Assembly (NCBI GenBank): GCA_050251735.1
Contig: JBFWMF010000044.1
Coordinates: 1-9,101, forward strand
Source: Desulfitobacterium sp050251735
Lineage (GTDB): Bacteria; Bacillota; Desulfitobacteriia; Desulfitobacteriales; Desulfitobacteriaceae
Direction: 5' to 3'
Length of the DNA stretch: 9,101 nucleotides
The number at the start of each line of letters is the position of its first letter. Position 1 is the stretch's first letter. This document shows positions 1 to 5,656 of the stretch, piece by piece. The notes beneath the pieces were generated by a model that was not told the DNA's origin, did no database searches, and saw only the letters and a list, made by a program, of their open reading frames with translations. Both the position numbers and the translations under genes were made by a program.

Positions 1-47
1 AAGGATTTTTTTGTTGATTTTACAGGGACAATTAGGAATATTGGCTT

Positions 48-77
48 ATTTTGAGGCTATTTCGCTGATTTTGAGGC
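48..77. repeat. Two direct copies of ATTTTGAGGC, 20-nt period
   Basis: ATTTTGAGGC occurs at 48-57 and again at 68-77, exactly 20 nt apart, just upstream of the first gene unit. A 20-nt period is close to two helical turns, so it could be a protein-binding array. Only two copies are present and nothing else supports a function. Confidence 0.3.
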
Positions 78-152
78 AATCTTGGATTTGACTTTTTTGC
101 GGCTGCTTTTATGCAACGCTACTGAATTTAACTATTAATTGTATGGAAGGTG

Positions 153-180
153 TTGGTAAAATGATGGAGGATATTATAAT
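153..180 (+). promoter_or_regulatory. Sigma-A-like promoter for the HTH/HNH gene pair
   Basis: TTGGTA (153-158, 4 of 6 consensus bases) is followed after 16 nt by a perfect TATAAT (175-180). The predicted transcript would start near 187 and read into the gene starting at 213 or 228. A second weaker candidate lies upstream (TTGACT at 88-93, with a poor TATGCA -10 at 110-115). Confidence 0.55.
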
Positions 181-212
181 TTAAGGGCGAAACAATTAGA
201 TAAATATTTCAT

Positions 213-482
213 TTGCGGCGGTTCATTATGCAGAGCTTAAAAGTACAAGGATATGGATTTTATGTTCAGGTCCCCGGCCATGGTACTGCTTCACAGTACC
301 TGATAAATAGTGCTATACAAAAGATTCGTGAGTTAGAGGACGAACAAGTCATTGCATATCGAGGAAAAGGATACACGCAACAAAAAATCTGTGAGGTTAC
401 CAGGCTTTCCGAACGTAGATTTAGGCAAGTTTTAGCTGAAGCTAAAGAGGGCGGTACGCTTAATGTCAAATATCAGTCATAA
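213..482 (+). CDS. Small helix-turn-helix-like protein, function unknown
   Basis: An 89-aa basic protein if translation starts at TTG 213; ATG 228 is an alternative giving 84 aa. Neither start has a clear Shine-Dalgarno sequence, and an in-frame stop at 201-203 excludes anything longer. The second half (about residues 34-79) is helical and charged. It contains a stretch starting GKGYTQQKICEVTRLSERRF that reads like the recognition helix-turn-helix of resolvase-type or transposase-type DNA-binding domains. The first 30 residues (GYGFYVQVPGHG region) are not recognised. The gene lies behind a good promoter and 22 bp before an HNH nuclease gene, so the two are probably co-transcribed. A DNA-binding or regulatory partner of the nuclease is an inference from this context only. 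Confidence 0.6.
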   Translation: MRRFIMQSLKVQGYGFYVQVPGHGTASQYLINSAIQKIRELEDEQVIAYRGKGYTQQKICEVTRLSERRFRQVLAEAKEGGTLNVKYQS

Positions 483-504
483 CTCCGAAAGAAGATGATA
501 GCAT

Positions 505-1209
505 TTGAAGAAAGATACTCGTAAAGGCGATCAACACAAACTTTCTGGGAAAAGGAAAAAAGATAGACATCGTCCTGGTTATATAAGGCCAGATCGTCGA
601 GAAAAATATACTGGAAAACCTGGGAGGCCACGCAAGGAATCGGTTGAACCCAAAGTCCCTACTCACGTTTCTAAAGAAACTATGTTTACCTCATGGGAAG
701 ACTTTTTAGAACGAACCACTGAAAAGGAAAGAATGGATTGGTGCAAAACCAAGGCGAATAAGGCAAATCGCAAACGCCTACTCTCAGAAGAACCCAAAAT
801 TAGAGTTACAGGGGAAGACGTTTGGAGAGTCCTTGAATCTTATCAAGGCCATTGCCGATATTGTGGAAGTCTTGCATTAGAGAATCGACCCAGTAAACCA
901 AATGGAGCTCCCCTTCCATGGGGTCACATGGGACGTAGAATCGGGAGCTTGGAACACATGAGGAGCCGTTTTGAGGGTGGAGAAAACGGCCATGAGAATC
1001 TAGCGTGGGCTTGTTTATGGTGCAACACTTGGGAAGATGAACGAAAGAAGTGTGCTGATAATCATGGCGGTTTATATATGTTTGAAATGCCTCATTGGGA
1101 AAAAGAAAAAAATATGTGGTACTATAAAATTAACGGAACTGTATTTGGCACCATACGAGTAACCCCTAAAAAAGTTACGGGACAAAACACTTTACCATTG
1201 GAATGTTAA
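505..1209 (+). CDS. HNH endonuclease with AT-hook-like basic N-terminus
   Basis: A 234-aa cytoplasmic protein starting at TTG 505, with a weak SD (AAAGAAG, 488-494). The C-terminal half holds a zinc-stabilised HNH (beta-beta-alpha metal) nuclease core. A first zinc pair C117/C120 (CRYCG) is followed by E150-H151 with R153 and the turn F156-EGG. N165 lies in ENL, then comes the second zinc pair C170/C173 with N174 in the CxxCN ending. This order matches HNH proteins that nick or cut DNA using a metal bound at the His/Asn site. The first 45 residues are very basic and contain PGRPRK (residues 39-44), an AT-hook-like minor-groove binding motif. The middle (61-115) is not recognised. It is preceded by the small HTH-like gene. 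A free-standing homing-type nuclease, a phage-derived nuclease or a defence nuclease are all possible. Confidence 0.8.
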   Translation: MKKDTRKGDQHKLSGKRKKDRHRPGYIRPDRREKYTGKPGRPRKESVEPKVPTHVSKETMFTSWEDFLERTTEKERMDWCKTKANKANRKRLLSEEPKIRVTGEDVWRVLESYQGHCRYCGSLALENRPSKPNGAPLPWGHMGRRIGSLEHMRSRFEGGENGHENLAWACLWCNTWEDERKKCADNHGGLYMFEMPHWEKEKNMWYYKINGTVFGTIRVTPKKVTGQNTLPLEC

Positions 1210-1532
1210 TGGTGGAGAATACACAGAAACAACCAGCACCTCTATGGCAAAATATTTCGTGGATAGGTATGTAGATAAATTGGACATCAGAAAGATACTA
1301 GCTGTGAATCGAAACTGTGACACTTAATGATGAGGAGAACGCGTTATTAAGGTGCTATATTTTCTCCAGTCAAAGTATGCAATTCATCTATTGCAATTTC
1401 TTTTGTATCTGTGAATGAGAGAGTTTGGTTTACGACTTCTGCGTTATATTGTTTACACGGCGTAATGATTCCCTAATAACCTCCACTAATGTAATCCTTC
1501 TTAAATTGAGTCAGTTACGTATAATCCATAGC
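1210..1532. other. Non-coding or decayed stretch after the HNH gene
   Basis: No convincing gene is present. A 22-codon frame starts at ATG 1209, overlapping the HNH stop by one base, and a 27-codon frame occupies 1244-1327. Neither has an SD or a recognisable product. The reverse strand contains one possible coding remnant (1347-1472). No tRNA, rRNA or CRISPR repeat is visible. The region looks like debris between the HNH unit and the mobile-element stack. Confidence 0.5.
1347..1472 (-). pseudogene. Possible decayed coding remnant on the reverse strand
   Basis: The minus strand is open for 41 codons ending in TAA (1347-1349), bounded upstream by TAG (1473-1475). The product contains ITPCKQYNAEVVNQTL, which reminds me of the PYKxYxAEVIE-type strip in small IS-associated zinc-ribbon proteins (DUF6431-like). 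There is no start codon with an SD in this frame and no zinc-ribbon part, so at most it is the tail of a broken gene. The resemblance is from memory and weak. Confidence 0.18.
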
Positions 1533-1634
1533 AAATTATCCGAAGTTAGGGGTAAAAAAAGAACTCCTAAGGGAGCTTAAGTATATTTTAAGTATTATGC
1601 CAATCTAATTAGAGTTCCTAACTTTGGATAATTT
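1533..1634. repeat. 102-bp palindromic MITE-like element
   Basis: AAATTATCCGAAGTTAGG (1533-1550) is matched in inverted orientation by CCTAACTTTGGATAATTT (1617-1634), 17 of 18 pairs. Inside lies a second inverted pair, GAACTC (1561-1566) and GAGTTC (1612-1617). The centre is AT-rich with the direct repeat TTAAGTAT twice. There is no room for a transposase gene. ATAGC flanks the left side directly (1528-1532) and recurs on the right two bases beyond the repeat (1637-1641), so it may be a short target duplication. A non-autonomous mobile element is the preferred reading. A bidirectional terminator or the leftover end of a deleted IS are alternatives. Confidence 0.45.
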
Positions 1635-1773
1635 AGATAGCACGAAACCGCGACGGTTAAAGAAATTTCTATGGGGATTGAATTCTCAATCTCTTGGTAG
1701 TTTTAAAGAACATTATTCAAAACCATTGTACAATATGTATTTGAAACCTTCAAATTTACTGATTTTGGACATA
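1624..1773 (+). pseudogene. Fragment resembling an IS1380-type transposase N-terminal region
   Basis: About 50 codons are open from 1624. They include RLKKFLWGL, then SFKEHYSKPLYNMYLKPSNL and the end LLILDI. This order (a short helix region, then Y-x-x-Y-x-KP, then a hydrophobic LILDxD-type strand carrying the first catalytic Asp) resembles the start of IS1380-type DDE transposases. The resemblance stops after LDI (ATA 1771-1773), next to the C/T-rich run where the IS91-type element appears to begin. The frame continues to 1920 only by chance, overlapping the IS91 transposase antisense. No start codon with an SD precedes it, and its 5' end merges with the 1533-1634 palindrome. It is therefore broken at both ends. 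Assignment to IS1380 is from memory. Confidence 0.35.
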
Positions 1774-1817
1774 GCTTCCCCCTCCCCATTACAGGGCAAC
1801 TTTAAAATACATGCAGT

Positions 1818-2969
1818 TTACATAGTTACAGGAGGAGATTTGCCTAGACTTGTAAACTTTCGGGGCTTTTCTGACCCACAATTAGGGCATTTAGTCAAAT
1901 CTTTACCTATAAGTTTCTGAATAAGTTCAAGAGTTGAAGCCTTCTCTTTGATTAATAAAGGTGTATGGGTAAGTTGTTTACATAGCTTTAGTTTAGTTGT
2001 CTTATTACGATTGCCAAGTAAACCATAGTGCCTAATTTTCATAAAGCCATTCGGCAAGATATGAATTAGAAATCTGCGAATAAATTCTTCCGCAGGAAGA
2101 GTCATTGTCTTCTGTTTACAGTTATCCTTGTAATCCCGCCATCTAAAGGAAACCATATCTTTTTCATTGTTAATGATACGTTTATTAGATATAGCCACTC
2201 GGTGAGTATAACGACCCAGATATTCAACAACACAAGCTGCGTTTTTAAACGGCGGTTTGCAATAAACGACCCACTCTTTGTTATAGAGAGAGGAAAGAAG
2301 TTCATTGAATTCCTTATTGTCAGCAAGATAAGTTTGACTACCGTGGAATTCAATCTTATTTAGATCATAGAGTTGTTTAAGGTAATAGAGAAATTTGCCT
2401 CTGAACTTTCGGGATAGTACCTTAACGGGGATGAAGAACTTCTTTCTGCTGTTCACCCATTTTCCGATGGAAGATAATCCGCCACCAGGGACAATGCAAT
2501 GGATATGCGGGTGGTGCATAAGGTTTTGTCCCCAAGTATGAAGAACCGATGTAAAGCCGATCTTTGCACAGAGATATTTTTTGTCAGAGGCTAATTCGGT
2601 AAGAGTTTCAGCAACGGCCTTAAACAAAAGAGTATAAAGAGCTTTTTGGTTTTGATAGATCATCAAATTAAGAGTATCCGGGACCGTGAATACCACATGG
2701 AAGTACCCAATGTTAAGCAAATTGCTTTTCTGGTTTTCAATCCAACGTTCTTTGGCAAGAGCTTGGCATTTGGGGCAATGTCTATTACGACAAGAGTTGT
2801 AAGAAATTTGCGTATGCCCACAAGCGTCACAACTCTCCTTATGACCACCTAGCTGTGAAGTTCTGCATTTTTGAATGGCTGACATCGCTTTATGCTGATC
2901 TAGTGTGAGCTTATGATGGATTCGATAGTTTTTACCATATCGTTGAAAGATATCTTGTACTTCAGCCAT
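1818..2969 (-). CDS. IS91-family HUH/Y2 rolling-circle transposase
   Basis: A complete 383-aa transposase. The N-terminal zinc-binding domain is seen in C47-x-x-C50 and the C60...H64-C65-x-x-C68 cluster (SCRNRHCPKCQ). The nuclease core has the HUH metal site H155-I-H157, in HHPHIHCIVPGGG. The paired nucleophile tyrosines of the Y2 type are Y250 and Y254 in YLGRYTHR. A C-terminal CPNC (361-364) may be another zinc knuckle. The enzyme nicks one strand at oriIS through a covalent phosphotyrosine and drives rolling-circle transposition. Its ATG (2967-2969) shares its A with the TAA of the upstream recombinase, and only a poor SD is present, so translation is probably coupled. All key residues are intact. 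Its native promoter probably lay upstream of the integrase and is now separated by the IS66 insertion. Confidence 0.92.
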   Translation of the reverse strand: MAEVQDIFQRYGKNYRIHHKLTLDQHKAMSAIQKCRTSQLGGHKESCDACGHTQISYNSCRNRHCPKCQALAKERWIENQKSNLLNIGYFHVVFTVPDTLNLMIYQNQKALYTLLFKAVAETLTELASDKKYLCAKIGFTSVLHTWGQNLMHHPHIHCIVPGGGLSSIGKWVNSRKKFFIPVKVLSRKFRGKFLYYLKQLYDLNKIEFHGSQTYLADNKEFNELLSSLYNKEWVVYCKPPFKNAACVVEYLGRYTHRVAISNKRIINNEKDMVSFRWRDYKDNCKQKTMTLPAEEFIRRFLIHILPNGFMKIRHYGLLGNRNKTTKLKLCKQLTHTPLLIKEKASTLELIQKLIGKDLTKCPNCGSEKPRKFTSLGKSPPVTM

Positions 2970-3700
2970 TAGCTTTTTCCCTGTTCAGTCATCTGGTCAA
3001 GAGGACTTATTACGTTGAGTGATTCAATCTTTACTAAGTGTAAATAAAAGCAGGTTGAAGTTATATCTGTATGTCCGAGCATTTGCTTAATACGAAAAAC
3101 ATCTGTCCCAGACTCCAGCAAATGGGTAGCGAAGCTATGGCGCAGTGATTGAACCGTAACGGGTTTGGTAATTTTAGCTTTACCAACATATTTAGCAAAT
3201 AACTGTTGGATTGCTCTGGGGGTAATGTGGGTTTGCGTATGATTCCTGCCATAAAAAAGCCAATCTTTGGGGCGGTAAGCTTTCCAATAAGTTCTGAGAA
3301 TATCAAGGTTACTTTGAGAAAGCAAGGCGTAGCGATCTTTGCCACCTTTGCCATTACGAATAAATAGCTGCATTTTTTCACTATCTATATCTGAAACTTT
3401 AAGAGAAGCGACTTCGCTGACGCGAAGTCCCGCACCATAGAGAGTCATAAGAATACACTTGTCTCTTAAGTTATCACAGGCATTAAAAAGGGATTGGAGT
3501 TCTTCTTGGGTAAAGATAGCAGGAAGTTTACGATTTTTGCGATGACGGGGGATTTTCCTTACTTCTAAATTAATATCCAATACTTTGCCATACAAAAAAC
3601 GCAACCCACTGTTATAGGTGTTAACTGATCCAGAAGCGAGCTTTTTTTCAGTGGTGAGATAGTAGAGAAATTCTCTAATATGTTCTAACCCTAGTTCAGT
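2969..3700 (-). pseudogene. IS91-associated tyrosine recombinase, N-terminus removed by IS66
   Basis: The longest start-to-stop frame is 211 aa from TTG 3604, but homologous-looking sequence stays in frame up to 3700. It adds 32 codons that read as the end of a SAM-like core-binding domain (TELGLEHIREFLYYL, then SGSVNTYNSG). At 3700 the frame enters the IS66 end, which supplies no start codon. About 40 residues of a normal recombinase of this family are therefore missing. Numbered from TTG 3604, the catalytic domain keeps R61 (GAGLRVSEVASL), K86 (GKGGKDR), R155, H178 (MLGHTD) and Y187 (FYLHL, nine residues after H178). The box-II position that is usually His (HxLRHSF) is Gln152. In intact elements the protein is the partner recombinase of the IS91 transposase; its exact role is unclear. 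Confidence 0.75.
3693..3700. other. Candidate IS66 target-site copy, left side
   Basis: AGTTCAGT lies immediately outside the IS66 left end. IS66-family elements usually make 8-bp target duplications, so this octamer should recur beyond the right end, which is outside the window. Confidence 0.35.
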
Positions 3701-3745
3701 GTAAGCGTCTAGTAAGACGGTGTATAGAAACTTCCCTAAAACTAT

Positions 3746-3774
3746 GGGACAATCCTTCTAAACTAAAGTATATA
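3746..3774 (+). promoter_or_regulatory. Candidate IS66 internal promoter
   Basis: GGGACA (3746-3751, 4 of 6) and TATATA (3769-3774, 4 of 6) are separated by 17 nt. The predicted transcription start (about 3781) falls inside the left arm of the hairpin at 3773-3804, so transcripts from this promoter would lack part of that hairpin. Confidence 0.35.
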
Positions 3775-3804
3775 AAGTTTTTCAAGTTAAGTTGAAAAAC
3801 TTTA
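3773..3804 (+). promoter_or_regulatory. Perfect 13-bp leader hairpin before IS66 tnpA
   Basis: TAAAGTTTTTCAA (3773-3785), loop GTTAAG (3786-3791) and TTGAAAAACTTTA (3792-3804) form a perfect 13-bp inverted repeat. The right arm abuts and just enters the tnpA Shine-Dalgarno sequence AAGGGAGGT (3804-3812). In other insertion sequences (IS10, IS50) such leader hairpins block translation of read-through transcripts from outside. The same role here is an inference. Confidence 0.6.
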
Positions 3805-3818
3805 AGGGAGGTTTAGAG

Positions 3819-4184
3819 TTGGATACTAGGGAAGTGACTAGTCAGTATCGTTTAAACAAGTGGACCGAGATTGTGCGTCAATGTCGTAGTAGTGGGCAAA
3901 CCGTTGCTGTATGGTGTTCCGAGAATAACATTAATACAACAAGTTATTACTACTGGCTAAGACGCATCCGCAAAGCTGCTTGTGAAGCTCTTCCATCATT
4001 GAGTGGAAATAGTGTAATCGTTCCGGTAAACATCCCTGTCCATACGGTCGAGACAGACTCTCCTGATCAGGCCTCATCCTCGGATATTGTTGTGCGAATG
4101 GGTACTGTAACATTGGAGATTTCTAATAATGCATCTGCAACGCTAATCGAGAATACTCTGAGGGCACTCCACCATGTTCGGTGA
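3819..4184 (+). CDS. tnpA: IS66 accessory protein TnpA
   Basis: A 121-aa protein when started at TTG 3819, which lies six bases after a strong SD (AAGGGAGGT, 3804-3812). The frame could open at TTG 3792, but that codon sits in the leader hairpin arm and has no SD, so 3819 is preferred. The N-terminal half has the typical IS66 Orf1 arrangement: WTEIVRQCRSSGQTVAVWC, then NTTSYYYWLRRIRK. This is a helix-turn-helix likely to bind the IS66 ends. The C-terminal half is weakly conserved, as usual in the family. The 3' end overlaps tnpB by 11 nt, implying coupled translation. TnpA is needed with TnpB and TnpC for efficient IS66 transposition, but with TnpC broken it has no cognate transposase here. 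Confidence 0.88.
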   Translation: MDTREVTSQYRLNKWTEIVRQCRSSGQTVAVWCSENNINTTSYYYWLRRIRKAACEALPSLSGNSVIVPVNIPVHTVETDSPDQASSSDIVVRMGTVTLEISNNASATLIENTLRALHHVR

Positions 4185-4536
4185 CATCTCCAAGGCTGAG
4201 AAAATTTACATTGCCTGCGGCTATACCGACATGCGCAAGTCCATTGATGGACTGGCAGCCCTCGTTCAGCAAAACCTTCAACTCAACCCCTTTCAGAACA
4301 GCTTGTTTCTCTTTTGCGGTCGCCGTCATGATCGACTGAAGGCACTCTATTGGGAAGGAGATGGCTTTGTTCTTCTGTATAAACGACTGGAGAAGAGCAA
4401 ATTCCAATGGCCCAAGAATGCTGAGGCGGTCCGCGGGATTACCCGCCAGGAGTTTCGCTGGCTTATGGAAGGACTATCTATCGATCAACCCAAGGCCGTA
4501 AAAAAGTGGGATTCTGCCGGCTGCCTTTCGGTGTAA
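4174..4536 (+). CDS. tnpB: IS66 accessory protein TnpB
   Basis: A complete 120-aa member of the IS66 Orf2 (TnpB) family, not related to the IS200/IS605 TnpB nucleases. The family pattern runs through the whole protein: YIACGYTDMRKSIDGLAALV near residues 12-31, NPFQNSLFLFCGRRHDRLK at 38-56, ALYWEGDGFVLLYKRLE at 57-73, then FQWP at 77-80 and the late ITRQEFRWLMEG. Length is normal for the family. It starts at ATG 4174 inside the tnpA 3' end, so it is probably translated by coupling. The biochemical role is not well defined, but it is required with TnpA for normal transposition. No damage is visible. Confidence 0.92.
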   Translation: MFGDISKAEKIYIACGYTDMRKSIDGLAALVQQNLQLNPFQNSLFLFCGRRHDRLKALYWEGDGFVLLYKRLEKSKFQWPKNAEAVRGITRQEFRWLMEGLSIDQPKAVKKWDSAGCLSV

Positions 4537-4562
4537 ATATAGGCTAGAACCCGCATGAATAC

Positions 4563-4591
4563 TGGACTTAACAGCGTTTTTATGCTATACT
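4563..4591 (+). promoter_or_regulatory. Candidate promoter before IS66 tnpC
   Basis: TGGACT (4563-4568, 4 of 6) and TATACT (4586-4591, 5 of 6) are spaced by 17 nt in the tnpB-tnpC gap. Transcription would start near 4598. This favours ATG 4626, with SD-like AAGGA at 4611-4615, over GTG 4599 as the tnpC start on that transcript. Confidence 0.35.
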
Positions 4592-4598
4592 AAAAGCA

Positions 4599-5603
4599 GT
4601 GAAAAACGCAAAGGATTTAGGGCTGATGAGTGAAGTAAAATCTGTAAGAACTCTTGAAAATCGCATCTCTGAATTGGAGAAAGAAAACAAACTTCTTCAT
4701 GAAACCATTCATCATCTGACCCGTAAACTCTTTGGTCGAAGCTCTGAGAAGACATCCGTCCTTTCTGCGGGACAGATGTCTCTTTTTGATGAAGCAGAAA
4801 CGGAATCTAATCCTAAAGCCGTGGAACCGGATCTCAAGCAAGTCGAGAGTTACCGGCGAAAGAAATTCAATGGGCAGCGCAAGGAACTTTTGAAAGATCT
4901 TCCCCATGAGAAACGGCTATGTACTCTATTAGAGGATGACCGATTTTGCGAAGAATGCCAGACGACATTGGTCTCCGTGGGAGAAGAGTTCGTGCGCACC
5001 GAAATTGAATTTATCCCTGCAAAAGTCAGGGTGATCGATATTTACCGCGAAACCTTTGAGTGTCGTAGCTGTCGCAAGAACGACTTGCCCTATATGGAGA
5101 AAGCACCTGTACCATCGCCGGTCATTCAGCACTCTATGGCATCTCCCTCCACAGTAGCCTGGGTGATGCATCAGAAGTTTGTCAACGCCCTTCCTCTTTA
5201 CCGTCAGGAAAAAGAGTGGAAGACACTAGGAGTTGAGTTAAGTCGTGCGACCATGGCCAATTGGATCATGGTCGCAGCTCGGGATTGGCTTACTCCGCTT
5301 TTGCAGAGGATGCATCAGAAGCTCTTGGCGGAGAGCTACTTGCATGCTGACGAGACTCCGGTCCAAGTCCTCAACGAAGAGGGACGAAAGAATACCACTG
5401 ATTCCTACATGTGGGTCTACAGCACGAGCAAACACGCGAAACATCCCATTAGGATCTTCGAGTACCAACCGGGCAGGAGTGGCAAATACCCTAAAGCATT
5501 TCTAAAAGGGTTTAAGGGGTACCTCCACTCGGATTATACCGATAAAAAAGTTATTTCGATATTTTTCAAGTTTGATTTGTTCAATTGCGGTTTATCGGCA
5601 TAA
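4599..5603 (+). pseudogene. tnpC: IS66 DDE transposase TnpC, C-terminus lost to RIT insertion
   Basis: The frame opens at GTG 4599 (ATG 4626 is a likely alternative) and encodes 334 aa, against about 500 for an intact TnpC. Numbering from 4599, residues 15-45 form a leucine-zipper-like coiled coil ending in the family signature LTRKLFGRSSEK. A zinc-binding region follows with C117-x-x-C120 and C155-x-x-C158. The catalytic core starts with D251 in LHADETP and reaches D312 in GYLHSD. The next codons leave the family, and the last 20 or so residues are encoded by the RIT left end, stopping at TAA 5601-5603. The catalytic Glu and the whole C-terminal part are absent, so the protein cannot act as a DDE transposase. 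Confidence 0.88.
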
Positions 5604-5613
5604 AAATCGGCAT
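5536..5613. repeat. RIT left end with repeated CCGATA/TATCGG cores
   Basis: ATACCGATAAA (5536-5546) is repeated in inverted orientation as TTTATCGGCAT (5591-5601), 10 of 11 bases. TCGGCAT recurs 12 nt further (5607-5613). The outer copy matches the inverted core at the right end of the element (9091-9098). Multiple oriented cores at one end are what would be expected for binding sites of several recombinases. Which protein binds which copy is unknown. Confidence 0.6.
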
Positions 5614-5617
5614 TTCT

Positions 5618-5626
5618 TGTTATGAT
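5618..5626 (+). promoter_or_regulatory. Candidate extended -10 promoter for ritABC
   Basis: TGTTATGAT fits an extended -10 box (TGnTATAAT with one mismatch). No good -35 box is seen at 16-18 nt. Transcription would start near 5633, leaving a short leader of about 24 nt that carries the ritA ribosome binding site. Confidence 0.35.
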
Positions 5627-5644
5627 TTGATCATCAAGTCATAA
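5620..5644. promoter_or_regulatory. 25-nt palindrome over the ritA control region
   Basis: TTATGATTTGAT-C-ATCAAGTCATAA has 12-bp arms with a single T/G (wobble) mismatch around a central C. It covers the candidate -10 box and the predicted start point, and its right arm touches the Shine-Dalgarno sequence AAGGAGG (5643-5649). It could be an operator, or an RNA hairpin present only in read-through transcripts. Confidence 0.5.
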
Positions 5645-5656
5645 GGAGGAATTGCA

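Larger units (their letters stand above)
1774..3700 (-). mobile_element. IS91-family element with partner tyrosine recombinase, 5' end lost
   Basis: Two minus-strand genes overlap at TAATG: a tyrosine recombinase, then an HUH/Y2 transposase, the gene order known for the IS91 subgroup that carries an extra integrase. The 3' (oriIS) side is placed near 1774 because the IS1380-like reading ends there, next to a G-rich run on the minus strand (GGGGAGGGGGAAGC). This edge is approximate. The upstream (terIS) side is cut at 3700 by the left end of the IS66 element. IS91-type elements move by rolling-circle replication and normally leave no target duplication, so none is expected. Confidence 0.7.
3701..5536 (+). 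mobile_element. IS66-family element, left portion interrupted by RIT
   Basis: The left end begins GTAAGCGTCTAGTAAGACGG (3701-3720), matching the GTAAGCG-type termini of IS66 elements. It contains a small dyad, CGTCT-AGTA-AGACG (3706-3719). The three genes tnpA, tnpB and tnpC follow in the canonical order. tnpC is cut at about 5536 by the left end of the RIT element. The rest of tnpC and the right inverted repeat should lie just past the end of the window. Confidence 0.85.

Noticed and set aside
48..77. Iteron-type replication origin
   Set aside because: Only two copies of the decamer, no replication protein gene and no DnaA boxes seen.
1209..1327. Short plus-strand frames at 1209-1277 (22 aa) and 1244-1327 (27 aa)
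   Set aside because: No ribosome binding site, no recognisable motif and very short. The one-base overlap with the HNH stop is not enough.
1818..1920. Extension of the plus-strand frame 1624-1920 as a real gene
   Set aside because: This part is antisense to the C-terminal codons of the intact IS91 transposase, and the family resemblance stops before it.
2102..2852. Several 60-83 aa open frames overlapping the IS91 transposase on both strands
   Set aside because: They are shadows of the transposase gene with no SD or family features. The same holds for the antisense frames within the IS66 and rit genes.
3792..3821. TTG 3792 as the tnpA start
   Set aside because: It lies in the leader hairpin arm without an SD, while TTG 3819 follows a strong SD at normal spacing.
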